Shown here: in pieces, positions 43,549-51,749 of the stretch | How the letters are laid out: each line of letters opens with the position of its first letter | Numbering within the stretch: position 1 is the stretch's first letter | Assembly: GCF_035943795.1 (NCBI RefSeq) | Contig: NZ_DASZBY010000005.1 | Coordinates: 1 to 64,000, forward strand | Length of the DNA: 64,000 bases | Source: Aliidongia sp035943795 | GTDB lineage: Bacteria > Pseudomonadota > Alphaproteobacteria > ATCC43930 > CGMCC-115725 | Reading direction: 5' to 3' | The notes under the pieces: generated by a model | What the model was told of the DNA's origin: nothing | Seen by the model: only the letters and a program-made list of their open reading frames with translations | The model's database searches: none | Program-made: the position numbers and the translations under genes

Positions 43549-43565
43549 TGTCGTTGAGACAGACA
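43549..43565. promoter_or_regulatory. Enhancer dyad TGTC-N9-GACA of the acyl-CoA operon
   Basis: TGTCGTTGAGACAGACA, an exact match to the dyad, centred about 107 bases upstream of the -24 GG, a typical enhancer distance for a sigma-54 activator. Confidence 0.6.
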
Positions 43566-43661
43566 CCTCCCGTCGGACCCTGTTGCCGGGAACAACACGG
43601 CTGGAACAGGATCGTCGCTCCCTCTCAAGGCAATGCTTGGGACGTCTCGGATGCGCGTCAT

Positions 43662-43677
43662 TGGCACGGCTGTTGCT
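43662..43677 (+). promoter_or_regulatory. Sigma-54 promoter of the 11-gene acyl-CoA operon
   Basis: TGGCACG-GCTG-TTGCT, a perfect -24/-12 box. Expected transcript start near 43688, with an AGGAGG ribosome site immediately after it and the first ATG at 43704, so the leader is only about 15 bases. Confidence 0.85.
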
Positions 43678-43703
43678 CCTCAGCGGTCGTACCAGGAGGC
43701 AAA

Positions 43704-44966
43704 ATGAACGAAGCCGATCTCAAACCCGCCGCCGATCGATTGCCGTACCAGGGTCTGCCCGCGCGCCGACTGGCGGAAGGCTTCGACTTGCTCAAGGGCT
43801 TCAAAGTGATCGACCTGACGACGTCGGTCGCGGGGCCGGTTTGCACGTTGCTGCTGGCGGATATGGGTGCCGAGGTGATCAAGGTTGAGCGCCGCGAGAC
43901 CGGCGACGACGCCCGAAGCTGGGGGCCGCCGTTCCTGCACGGCGACTCCCTGTGGTTCCTGAGTGTCAATCGCAACAAGAAGAGCATCTCGCTGGACTAC
44001 AGCAAAGCCGCGGGGCTGGCGGTCCTTCATGATTTCGTGCGAACCGCCGATATCGTCGTCGTCAATCAGCCGTCGCGCATAGCGAAGAAGCTGGGGACGG
44101 ACGCAGACACCCTCACTGCTTTGAAGCCGGACCTGATCTACGTTTCCATCACCGGCTTCGGTGTCCATGGCGACCGGTCGGACCAGACCTGTTACGACCT
44201 GGTGGCGGAAGGATATTCCGGCATCATGGACATCACCGGCGAGTTGGATGGCGATCCCCAGAAGATCGGCGCTCCTGCGGCGGACATGCTCGCCGGGCAG
44301 GATGCGGCCTTCGCCGCGGTGACGGCACTGCTCGCCCGAAACCGTACCGGCAGCGGGCGCGTCATCGATATTGCGCTCGTGGATTCGATGACCCGGTTCC
44401 TCATGTGCCGTATCGTCCCGTACATGGGCTCGGGTGAAGTTCCCCGGCGATCGGCGGGCAAGGATAGCGTCATCGCGATCTACCAGACATTTCAGACCGC
44501 GGATCAACCGCTGACCCTCGGCCTCGGTAACGACGGTATCTGGCGCAGGTTCTGGGACGTCATCGGGCAACCGATGATCGCACGCGACCCCCGCTACCAG
44601 TCGAACGCCGACCGGCGCGCCCTTCGTGCCGAGATCGTCGCGCTGATCGAGCCGATCTTGAAGCAGCGGTCATGCGCACATTGGCTGACGCTGTTTCGCC
44701 AGGCGCGAATCCCGGCCGGTCCGATTAATCGGATCGATCAGGTCGTCGATGACCTCCACTTGCAGGAACGCGGCTTGTTCTACCGTCTGCTGGATGGCGA
44801 CATCGACATTCCGCAAGTCGGGACCGGTATCATGATCGACGGGCGCTCCAATTCGCCCAGGAGCGCGCCACCCGAGCTCGGTCAGCATACGGCCGAATTG
44901 TTGAACGAGGTTCTGCAATACGACCGGGAAACGGTGCAGCGGCTCCTGGCAGAGAACGTCATCTAA
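43704..44966 (+). CDS. CaiB/BaiF-family CoA-transferase (first gene of acyl-CoA operon)
   Basis: A 420-residue class III CoA-transferase. The N-terminal LLKGFKVIDLTTSVAGPVCT and ADMGAEVIKVERRETGDDAR are the family's CoA-site motifs; the catalytic Asp is expected in GAPAADMLAGQDAA. These enzymes move CoA between acids, so this one may activate or recycle the pathway acid at the cost of another acyl-CoA. The start with AGGAGG upstream is clear; a longer frame from 43554 reads the promoter. First gene of the operon running to 55389. Confidence 0.88.
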   Translation: MNEADLKPAADRLPYQGLPARRLAEGFDLLKGFKVIDLTTSVAGPVCTLLLADMGAEVIKVERRETGDDARSWGPPFLHGDSLWFLSVNRNKKSISLDYSKAAGLAVLHDFVRTADIVVVNQPSRIAKKLGTDADTLTALKPDLIYVSITGFGVHGDRSDQTCYDLVAEGYSGIMDITGELDGDPQKIGAPAADMLAGQDAAFAAVTALLARNRTGSGRVIDIALVDSMTRFLMCRIVPYMGSGEVPRRSAGKDSVIAIYQTFQTADQPLTLGLGNDGIWRRFWDVIGQPMIARDPRYQSNADRRALRAEIVALIEPILKQRSCAHWLTLFRQARIPAGPINRIDQVVDDLHLQERGLFYRLLDGDIDIPQVGTGIMIDGRSNSPRSAPPELGQHTAELLNEVLQYDRETVQRLLAENVI

Positions 44967-45009
44967 ATCAAAACCAAGCCAGGGCGCCATGGCGGAATAG
45001 GAGGAACCG

Positions 45010-45789
45010 GTGGAATACTCGACGATTCTCTACGAAGAAGATGGCCCCGTAGGCACCATTACCTTGAACAGGCCCGACGACGGCAACATGTTCACCGAGG
45101 CCATGTGTCATGAAATCCGGGACGTCATCGAAACGATACGCCGCGAGACCCGCACACGTGTCGTCGTGATTACCGGCGCCGGCGACAAGTTCTTCTGCAT
45201 CGGGGGACGCAAGGACGTCGAGATCAAGTCCACGCTCTACGCGGGCACTCTGCCGACGCTCGAGATGTACGAGGCGATCGACCGCCTGCAGAAGCCGGTC
45301 ATCGCGAGCGTCAACGGCTATGCCATCGGCGGTGGCAACGTCCTTCAGGTCGTTTGCGACCTGACGATCGCCAAGGAAAGCGCGATATTCCGACAGGTCG
45401 GGCCCATGGTGGGCTCCTTCGATGCCGGCTATGGCACCTGGTACCTCGAAGATCTGGTAGGAAAGAAAAAGGCTAAGGAAATCTGGTTCTGCAATCCGAA
45501 GCTGAGTGCGCGCGAGGCGCTGGACATCGGATTGATCAATAAGGTCGTTCCGGACGACGACCTCAAGGACGCGACGAGAGAGATGGCGCTCGCGGTCGCC
45601 GAGCGGGGCTCGTTCGCGCTCGCATCGATCAAGGGCGCGTTCAACGCGCGTCACGGCGGCGTTTCGGGACTCTCCCGCGTCACTCACGATCTGTTGCTGC
45701 GCTCTTATCTCGAAAGCGAGGAGAGCGCGGAGCTGAACGCTTCGTTCCAGGAAAAGCGCAAGCCAGATCCTTCCAAATTCGGCAGCTGA
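45010..45789 (+). CDS. BadI/MenB-type crotonase, putative alicyclic ring-opening hydrolase
   Basis: A 259-residue crotonase. It begins with GTG, with AGGAGG seven bases upstream. The core matches the MenB/BadI branch rather than ordinary enoyl-CoA hydratases: YAIGGGNVLQVVCDLTIAKE, QVGPMVGSFDAGYGTWYLED and VGKKKAKEIWF, ending in LNASFQEKRKPD. BadI hydrolyses 2-ketocyclohexanecarboxyl-CoA to pimelyl-CoA; MenB makes the naphthoate ring. Without other menaquinone genes here, and with ligase, dehydrogenase, hydratase and SDR beside it, ring opening is the better guess. One difference from BadI: its GGDQ is GGRK here. Confidence 0.82.
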   Translation: MEYSTILYEEDGPVGTITLNRPDDGNMFTEAMCHEIRDVIETIRRETRTRVVVITGAGDKFFCIGGRKDVEIKSTLYAGTLPTLEMYEAIDRLQKPVIASVNGYAIGGGNVLQVVCDLTIAKESAIFRQVGPMVGSFDAGYGTWYLEDLVGKKKAKEIWFCNPKLSAREALDIGLINKVVPDDDLKDATREMALAVAERGSFALASIKGAFNARHGGVSGLSRVTHDLLLRSYLESEESAELNASFQEKRKPDPSKFGS

Positions 45790-45791
45790 CC

Positions 45792-47411
45792 ATGAAGCAA
45801 TTCCTGACGCTCCATCATCCCGCGCGGGCCAAGGACTTCTATGCCGCGGGCACGTGGCGGGGAGATACGTTCTACTCCCTGCTCGCCAATCACGCGGCCC
45901 TCCGTCCCGATGCATTCGCGATCCAGGACAGCCGGGTCAAACTGACCTTCGCAGAGCTGAAGCGGTGGGTCGACGGTGTTGCCGCGGATCTGCGGAGCTA
46001 CGGGCTCACCGGTGGCGATCGGGTCTCGATCTGGGCCTCCAATCGTGTCGAGACCGTCGTGACCTTCCTGGCTTGCTCGCGTGAGGGGTTCGCCTGCAAT
46101 CCGTCCCTGCACAAGACCTATGCGGCACAGGAAATCGGTGCCCTGCTCACGCGCCTGACGGCCAAGGCGCTCTTTACCGAACCAGGATTCGGCAAGGACA
46201 CGGCACAGGTTCTCGAACAGGTCCTGAACGGCGTTGCGTCGTTGAAGGTGGTCTACCAACCTTCGAGCTTCCCGAAGCCGGCGCCCCATGCGGCGCCGCC
46301 CTCTTCAGACCCGGACAAGCTCGTCTACCTGGCGTTCACCTCGGGGACGACCGGAACGCCGAAATGCGTCATGCATTCGGACAACACGTTGCTGGCCAAC
46401 GCGCGGGATCTCGTTGCCGATTGGGGGCACGACCCACGCACGGTGATCATGACGCTCTCGCCGCTGTCGCATCACATTGCCTGGGTCGCGGTCGGCCAGT
46501 GGCTGCTCTCCGGCTGCCTGCTCGTCACCGACGACGTTCCGGCCGGCAAAACCAGGCTCGACTGGATCAACGAGACCGGGGCGACCTACATCCTCGGTGT
46601 GCCGACCCATGCGATGGACATTCTGGCGGAGCAGCGGGCGAGGAAACAGCCGCGGCTCGGGGCGGTGCAGGTGTTCTATATGGCCGGAGCGCCCATTCCG
46701 CCCTCGGTTGCCGATGCGTTCATGCGGCAGGGCATAAAGCCCCAGAACGTGTATGGCATGACGGAGAATTCGTCCCACCAGTATACGAACCCGAGCGACG
46801 ATCCGGACACGATCGTCGCGACATGCGGCCGGGGTGGTCGCGCCTATGAGGTCGCGATCTTCGATCCCACTGATCAGAATAGACAGCTTCCGATCGGCGA
46901 GATCGGACAGATCGGCGGCAAAGGCGCCTGCCTCATGCTCGGGTATTTCGACAACCAGAGCGTGACCGAGCAGAGCTTCAACGACGACGGCTGGTTCATG
47001 TCCGGCGATCTCGGCGCGATCATGCCGAACGGGGCCTTGAGGATCGAGGGGCGTCTCAAGGATCTCATCATCCGCGGCGGCCACAACATCTATCCCTCGC
47101 ACATCGAGGCGCTGGCACTCCGCCATCCGCAAGTCTCTAAGGCGGCATGCTTCCCCGTGGCGGACGAGCGGCTGGGCGAGCGCGCCTGCATCGCCATCGT
47201 GGGCGAACTCGACGCGCCTGACCTGCTGGCACACCTGTCCGCGGAAGGGCTGTCGAGGTACGACCTTCCGGAATATTTCGTGTCGGTCGAGGGCTTCCCG
47301 CTCACCGCCAGCGGAAAGATATTGAAGCGGGAGCTCATCGAGATGGTGCGCCAAAGCGAACTGGTTCCTCAGTTCGTCCGCGGTGAAGCGGCAAGGTCGA
47401 AAACAGCATGA
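45792..47411 (+). CDS. Acyl-CoA synthetase (AMP-forming), possible alicyclic acid-CoA ligase
   Basis: A 539-residue adenylate-forming ligase. P-loop AFTSGTTGTPKCVMHS, the AMP motif YGMTENSSHQY, the hinge GRLKDLIIRGGHNIYP and the C-terminal catalytic Lys in TASGKILKRE are all intact. It activates a carboxylate to its CoA thioester using ATP. Two bases after the BadI-like gene and overlapping the next crotonase by ATGA. Context suggests an AliA-like role on a cyclohexane-type or related acid released by the amidase. Confidence 0.87.
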   Translation: MKQFLTLHHPARAKDFYAAGTWRGDTFYSLLANHAALRPDAFAIQDSRVKLTFAELKRWVDGVAADLRSYGLTGGDRVSIWASNRVETVVTFLACSREGFACNPSLHKTYAAQEIGALLTRLTAKALFTEPGFGKDTAQVLEQVLNGVASLKVVYQPSSFPKPAPHAAPPSSDPDKLVYLAFTSGTTGTPKCVMHSDNTLLANARDLVADWGHDPRTVIMTLSPLSHHIAWVAVGQWLLSGCLLVTDDVPAGKTRLDWINETGATYILGVPTHAMDILAEQRARKQPRLGAVQVFYMAGAPIPPSVADAFMRQGIKPQNVYGMTENSSHQYTNPSDDPDTIVATCGRGGRAYEVAIFDPTDQNRQLPIGEIGQIGGKGACLMLGYFDNQSVTEQSFNDDGWFMSGDLGAIMPNGALRIEGRLKDLIIRGGHNIYPSHIEALALRHPQVSKAACFPVADERLGERACIAIVGELDAPDLLAHLSAEGLSRYDLPEYFVSVEGFPLTASGKILKRELIEMVRQSELVPQFVRGEAARSKTA

Positions 47412-48175
47412 CCGTCACATTGAGCTTCCGCGAAGAGATCGCAGTCATCGTCCTCGATCGACCCGCCGCGTTGAACGCGTTGTCGTTCGAGGTCCTGAAA
47501 CGGCTCGATGACGCGTTTGTCGAGGTCGCCGCTTCTGCGGCGCGAGCGCTGGTCGTCACCGGTGCCGGACCAAAAGCGTTCTGTGCAGGCGCCGACATTG
47601 CGGAACTCAGGAACCGGTCGCTGATGGACCAGAAGCGCGGGGCGGAGTTCGGCCAGCGTGTTTTCAGCAGGCTCAATGCCTTACCGATCGCATCCATAGC
47701 CGTCATCAACGGCTATGCATTCGGCGGCGGCTTGGAAATGGCATTGGCGGCGACGTTCAGGATCGTCTTGCCGCAGGCGAAGCTCGGATTGCCGGAAATC
47801 AAACTCGGCCTCATCCCGGGCTATGGCGGAACGCAGCGCCTGCCACGGCTGGTCGGAGAGGCCCGGGCGCTCGAAATCATCATGACCGGGCGCACCGTCA
47901 CGGCAAACGAGGCGGTGGCCATCGGGCTGGCCAACCGGCTGGTCGAAGGTGACCCGGTCGAGGCCGGCCTCGCGTTCGCGCGTGAGTTCACCGGGTTCGG
48001 CCTTCCGGCTCTTGCAATGGCACGGGAGGCCGTGACGCGGGCGCTCGACGTGCCCCTTCAGGAGGGACTCAGGATCGAGGCCGACCTCTCGACGCTCGCT
48101 TACCAGACCTCGGATGCCGAGGAAGGCATGAGTGCCTTCCTCGAAAAGCGCCAACCGCAATTCCGTGACGCCTAG
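47408..48175 (+). CDS. Enoyl-CoA hydratase/isomerase
   Basis: A 255-residue crotonase of the ordinary hydratase kind. Both catalytic glutamates are in place: GGGLEMALAATFRI and LPEIKLGLIPGYGGTQRLPR. It adds water to a 2-enoyl-CoA, the BadK step if the substrate is alicyclic. Coupled to the ligase by ATGA. A hairpin with nine-base arms starts at its stop codon. Confidence 0.9.
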   Translation: MTVTLSFREEIAVIVLDRPAALNALSFEVLKRLDDAFVEVAASAARALVVTGAGPKAFCAGADIAELRNRSLMDQKRGAEFGQRVFSRLNALPIASIAVINGYAFGGGLEMALAATFRIVLPQAKLGLPEIKLGLIPGYGGTQRLPRLVGEARALEIIMTGRTVTANEAVAIGLANRLVEGDPVEAGLAFAREFTGFGLPALAMAREAVTRALDVPLQEGLRIEADLSTLAYQTSDAEEGMSAFLEKRQPQFRDA

Positions 48176-48211
48176 ATCGAAGGACCGGCCGGTTCGGCCT
48201 GCCCTTCGATC
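48175..48211 (+). repeat. Intercistronic hairpin inside the acyl-CoA operon
   Basis: GATCGAAGG (48175-48183) pairs perfectly with CCTTCGATC (48203-48211); the 19-base loop holds the palindrome ACCGGCCGGT. No U run follows. It begins on the last base of the crotonase stop codon and fills much of the operon's largest internal gap before 48278. It may stabilise the upstream mRNA half or damp downstream expression. Confidence 0.55.
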
Positions 48212-48277
48212 TGGTCCTCGCCAGGCAAAGCCGCCGTGCCGGCGACCGGCTTCCATTCGATCAGCGGGATAGGATAC

Positions 48278-49024
48278 ATGCCGATTTCGAAAAAGATCTT
48301 TCTGACGGGCGCCAGTCGCGGGATCGGTGCGGTCGTGGCGCTGGAGCTGGCGCGACGGGGCAATACGGTCGGCTGCCTTTCGCGCAGAGGGACTGGGCCC
48401 GAAGGCCTGGACATCCCGTCGGATCTGCAGGAGCGGCTGGTCCTACTGAAGGGCGATGTCACGGACACGCGCTCGATCGGGGCCGCGCTCGAGGCGTTCC
48501 ATGCCAGGAGCGGCCCGATCGACGGTATCGTCAACAATGCCGGCGTGCATGTCGAGAGCCCGTCCGATAGCCAGCCTCTGTCGGAATTCGAGGAGATTCT
48601 CCGGACGAACGCGGTGGCCACCTTCGCGGTCTGCCAGCTCGCATTCCCCTACCTGAAAGCGACCGGGAACGGTCTGATCGTCAACATGGGTTCGTTCTTC
48701 GAGAAACTCGGGGTGCGGCGCAATACGGCTTATTGCGCGTCCAAGGCGGCGGTTCATGCGATCACGCGCTGCCTGGCGGTCGAATGGGCTTCCAAGGGCA
48801 TCCGGGTCATGACGGTCGCGCCCGGCTATGTCGAGACCGATCTCAACAAGGATTTCCTCGCGTCGGAAAAGATCCGGGCCTTTCTGGCTGCCCGTATTCC
48901 CGTCGGCGGCCCCGCAAAGGCTGACGACGTCGCCCGGCTCGTCGCGAGCCTGTTCCAAGAAGACATTCCCTTCCTGACCGGCGAGGCGATCTACCTCGAC
49001 GGCGGTCAGGGCATGGCCCATTGA
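48278..49024 (+). CDS. SDR-family oxidoreductase (BadH-type candidate)
   Basis: A 248-residue short-chain dehydrogenase. TGASRGIG near the N terminus binds NAD(P); NNAG, the Ser in VNMGSFFE and the Tyr-Lys pair in AYCASKAAV are intact. The start at 48278 has a GGGATAGGA site; upstream codons to 48236 are unlikely. In the alicyclic route an SDR (BadH) oxidises the 2-hydroxyacyl-CoA to the 2-keto compound that BadI then opens, which fits its place here. Ten bases separate it from the acyl-CoA dehydrogenase gene. Confidence 0.86.
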   Translation: MPISKKIFLTGASRGIGAVVALELARRGNTVGCLSRRGTGPEGLDIPSDLQERLVLLKGDVTDTRSIGAALEAFHARSGPIDGIVNNAGVHVESPSDSQPLSEFEEILRTNAVATFAVCQLAFPYLKATGNGLIVNMGSFFEKLGVRRNTAYCASKAAVHAITRCLAVEWASKGIRVMTVAPGYVETDLNKDFLASEKIRAFLAARIPVGGPAKADDVARLVASLFQEDIPFLTGEAIYLDGGQGMAH

Positions 49025-49034
49025 GGAAACGATC

Positions 49035-50201
49035 ATGTCCGTGATTGCCCGGCTCGACGAACAACTGGGGCTGCCCGAGGACGAGAGGATGCTGCTCGCC
49101 AGCGTCCGCGACTACGCCCGAAACGAGATCGCCGCACGGGCCGCCAAGACTGACGAGACGGCCGAGTTCCCCTGGAAGAATGTGGAGGGCATCAACGCGC
49201 TCGGCCTCAATGCCATGTTCGTGCCGGAAGCATACGGCGGCGCCGGCCTCTCGTACCTCGTCTATCTGGAGTGCGTGAAGGAAATTTCCGCGGCCTGCGC
49301 CTCCACCGGCATCATCTGGGCGACCAACTTCCACGCCGTGAAGCCCTTGATCGATTTCGGCTCGGAAGAGCAGAAGCACCGCTTGCTGCCGCGCATCGCC
49401 GCCGGCCGGCTCGCGGCACTGGTCATCACGGAAGCCGACGCGGGTTCGGACGCTACGGGAATGCGCACCAGGTTCACGCCCGACGGGGACGATATCGTCG
49501 TGAGCGGCTCGAAGTCGTTCATCACCAACGGGGACGTCGCCGACCTTTATGTCGTGTTCGGAAAATGGGCGGAAACACCCGACCCCCGGACGGCCATCTC
49601 CTGTCTGATGCTGGAGAAAGGCACGCCCGGCCTCACGGTCGTCCGGCTCGAGGACAAGATGGGGCATCGCGGCTCGTCCACCGCCGCGTTGTCGTTCGAT
49701 GATTGTCGCGTACCCAAGGCAAACCTGCTGCGCGGTCCAGGCGAAGGCCTGAAGCTGCTTCTTGCGTCGCTCAACAAATCGCGCCCGTCCGTGGCCGCGC
49801 ATGCTCTCGGCATCGCTCACGCCGCCTTCGAGGACGCGACCGCGTATATCAACGGGCGTCGGCAATCGGGCAAGCGAATCGTCGAGTTCCAGGGCATTCA
49901 GTTTCTGCTGGCAGATCTCGCCAGCGAGCTCGTGCTTTGCCAATCCTGGCTGACGCAAGTCGGCCGATTGGTCGACGCGGGCGCCACGGACATCGGCATA
50001 GAAGCATCGATCCTCAAGCTGCGGGCATCCGACCTCGCCATGCGCATGACCACCGAGGCGGTACAGCTGCTCGGCGGCTACGGCTACGTCAAGGACTACC
50101 GGGTCGAGCGCCTGATGCGCGACGCGAAGATTACGCAGATCTGGGAAGGGACGAACCAGATCCACCGACAGCTCATCGGGCGCAGCTTTATCGAGCGGTG
50201 A
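49035..50201 (+). CDS. Acyl-CoA dehydrogenase
   Basis: A 388-residue FAD flavoenzyme. The signature ALVITEADAGSDATGMRT and the C-terminal YGYVKDYRVERLMRDAKITQ followed by IWEGTNQIHRQLIGR are present; the Glu in WEGT is the expected catalytic base. It makes the alpha,beta-double bond of an acyl-CoA and passes electrons to ETF; no etf genes are in the window. It could act as AliB (ring acyl-CoA) or in later beta-oxidation. GAGGAAA ribosome site upstream. Confidence 0.92.
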   Translation: MSVIARLDEQLGLPEDERMLLASVRDYARNEIAARAAKTDETAEFPWKNVEGINALGLNAMFVPEAYGGAGLSYLVYLECVKEISAACASTGIIWATNFHAVKPLIDFGSEEQKHRLLPRIAAGRLAALVITEADAGSDATGMRTRFTPDGDDIVVSGSKSFITNGDVADLYVVFGKWAETPDPRTAISCLMLEKGTPGLTVVRLEDKMGHRGSSTAALSFDDCRVPKANLLRGPGEGLKLLLASLNKSRPSVAAHALGIAHAAFEDATAYINGRRQSGKRIVEFQGIQFLLADLASELVLCQSWLTQVGRLVDAGATDIGIEASILKLRASDLAMRMTTEAVQLLGGYGYVKDYRVERLMRDAKITQIWEGTNQIHRQLIGRSFIER

Positions 50202-50211
50202 GGAGAAAAGC

Positions 50212-51087
50212 ATGAACGAAAGAATGACCGTCGGCGTCGCCGGCTCCGGCACCATGGGTACCGGCATCGCCATCGTCGCGGCTCGCGGCGGTTTCCCGAC
50301 TATCGTGTTCGATGTGGAACGGAGCCGGGTCGATGCGTCGATCGCCCAGATGAAAGCATTCTTCGGTAAGTCGGTGCAGCGAGGCAAGCTGACCTCGGAC
50401 CAGGTCGACGAAATCATGAGCCGCGTCAGCGGCACCAGCGACATCGCGCAGATGGCGCGCTGCGGCCTCGTCATCGAGGCGATCTTCGAGGAGCTCGAGA
50501 TCAAGGGTCGGCTCTTCTCGAGTCTCAACGAGGTTTGCCCGCCGACGACCTTGTTCGCGTCGAACACTTCCACGTTGTCGATAACCGAGATTGCCGCCCG
50601 CTCCGGCCGCGACGATCGGTTCGTCGGCATGCATTTCTGCCTGCCGGCACAACTCATGAAGCTGGTGGAAATGGCACCCGGCCTCAACACGTCGCCGAAG
50701 AGCTTCGAGCAGGCTTGGCAGCTGTGCGAGGCGATGGGGCAACGCCCGGTCAAGACGCAAGACGAGCCCGGCTTCATCCTCAATTACTTCCTGGTTCCGT
50801 TCAACAACGATGCGATCCGCCTCGTGGAGGCGCGGGTCGCCGAGCCGGTGGAGATCGACAAGGCGATCAAGGGTGCGCTTGGCTATGCCATGGGTCCGAT
50901 GGAATTGCTGGATCTGGTTGGCCTCGACACCCAGGTGCTGTTGTGCGAGGCGCTGCACGGCGTCACCCACGAGCCGAGGGCCGCATGTCCACCATTGCTC
51001 CGCCGTATGGTCGCGGCCAAGCGTCTCGGTCGCAAAACCAAACGGGGATTCCTGTCCTATGAAACCGCGGCCATCTTCGGAGCGTGA
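50212..51087 (+). CDS. 3-hydroxyacyl-CoA dehydrogenase, single NAD + single C-terminal domain
   Basis: A 291-residue enzyme of the HbdA/PaaH type. VGVAGSGTMGTGIAIVAARG binds NAD; the catalytic His-Glu region reads FVGMHFCLPAQLMKLVEMAP, where the usual HFFNP is changed to HFCLP; one C-terminal dimerisation domain follows with ALGYAMGPMELLDLVGLD. It oxidises a 3-hydroxyacyl-CoA to the 3-keto form. Immediately followed by a separate gene for the second C-terminal domain, so the two may work together. Confidence 0.88.
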   Translation: MNERMTVGVAGSGTMGTGIAIVAARGGFPTIVFDVERSRVDASIAQMKAFFGKSVQRGKLTSDQVDEIMSRVSGTSDIAQMARCGLVIEAIFEELEIKGRLFSSLNEVCPPTTLFASNTSTLSITEIAARSGRDDRFVGMHFCLPAQLMKLVEMAPGLNTSPKSFEQAWQLCEAMGQRPVKTQDEPGFILNYFLVPFNNDAIRLVEARVAEPVEIDKAIKGALGYAMGPMELLDLVGLDTQVLLCEALHGVTHEPRAACPPLLRRMVAAKRLGRKTKRGFLSYETAAIFGA

Positions 51088-51091
51088 CGCC

Positions 51092-51745
51092 ATGGTGCAC
51101 AGTGTGACCCGATCCGGCCCGAGCCGGTCCTTCCCCGCGGCCCACCCGCTTCTCGATGCGGCAGCCGCGGACGGCGACATCCTCGTCCTCGTCGGCCATG
51201 GGGCGGGGCTCGCCTATACTGCGCTGGCCGAAAAAGCGCGCTATACGGCGATCCTCGTCGAGCTTGGCACCGAATGCCTGGGTGTCCATACCGGCGAAGG
51301 GCGCGGTGAGGAAGGGAGCAATGTCCTGGGCTTCGCCCGCTTCTGCCTTGGCAAGGCGCCCCCGTCCGACCTGGTCGAGATCGTGCGGCAGCCGAGAACC
51401 AGGCCCGACGCCCTCGATGCGGCCCGAAGCCTGTTCGAAGCCTATGATCTCAAGACGGCGGTATGCGGCGACTTTCCCGGCCGGATCGTCGATAGGCTGG
51501 TGCGGCCCTACTACAATGCCGCTCTCAACCGGCTGGATTCGAAGCTCGCAAGCGCGTCCGACATGGATCTCACCTTGAGACTCGGTCTCGGATATCCCGA
51601 AGGGCCGATCGAACTGCTCGAGAGAACCGGGCTTGCGGACCATCACGACGTGACGCTGGCGGTCTATCAGGCGCTTGGCGACCCTGCCTACGCTCCGGCA
51701 CGCCGCGCGCAGGTTGCCAAAGCCGGCCAACGGCGGGAGGGCTGA
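51092..51745 (+). CDS. Stand-alone 3-hydroxyacyl-CoA dehydrogenase C-terminal domain
   Basis: A 217-residue protein without the NAD-binding domain. Its second half, KTAVCGDFPGRIVDRLVRPY then LRLGLGYPEGPIELLERTGL, matches the final domain of two-C-domain enzymes such as the 504-residue one encoded at 53875; the first half parallels the degenerate linker region of that protein. The ATG at 51092 is four bases after the preceding dehydrogenase stop. It probably associates with that 291-residue enzyme as a split version of the full-length form, or has become a structural subunit. Confidence 0.72.
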   Translation: MVHSVTRSGPSRSFPAAHPLLDAAAADGDILVLVGHGAGLAYTALAEKARYTAILVELGTECLGVHTGEGRGEEGSNVLGFARFCLGKAPPSDLVEIVRQPRTRPDALDAARSLFEAYDLKTAVCGDFPGRIVDRLVRPYYNAALNRLDSKLASASDMDLTLRLGLGYPEGPIELLERTGLADHHDVTLAVYQALGDPAYAPARRAQVAKAGQRREG

Positions 51746-51749
51746 TCCC

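Larger units (their letters stand above)
43384..43703. other. Promoter region of the 11-gene acyl-CoA operon
   Basis: A 320-base gap without a credible gene. It holds an exact TGTC-N9-GACA dyad (43549-43565) and an exact sigma-54 box (43662-43677) in the classic order, about 100 bases apart. No competing -35/-10 pair is obvious. Confidence 0.65.

Noticed and set aside
45010..45789. Menaquinone biosynthesis MenB
   Set aside because: No other men genes; the catabolic acyl-CoA context favours a BadI-like ring hydrolase.
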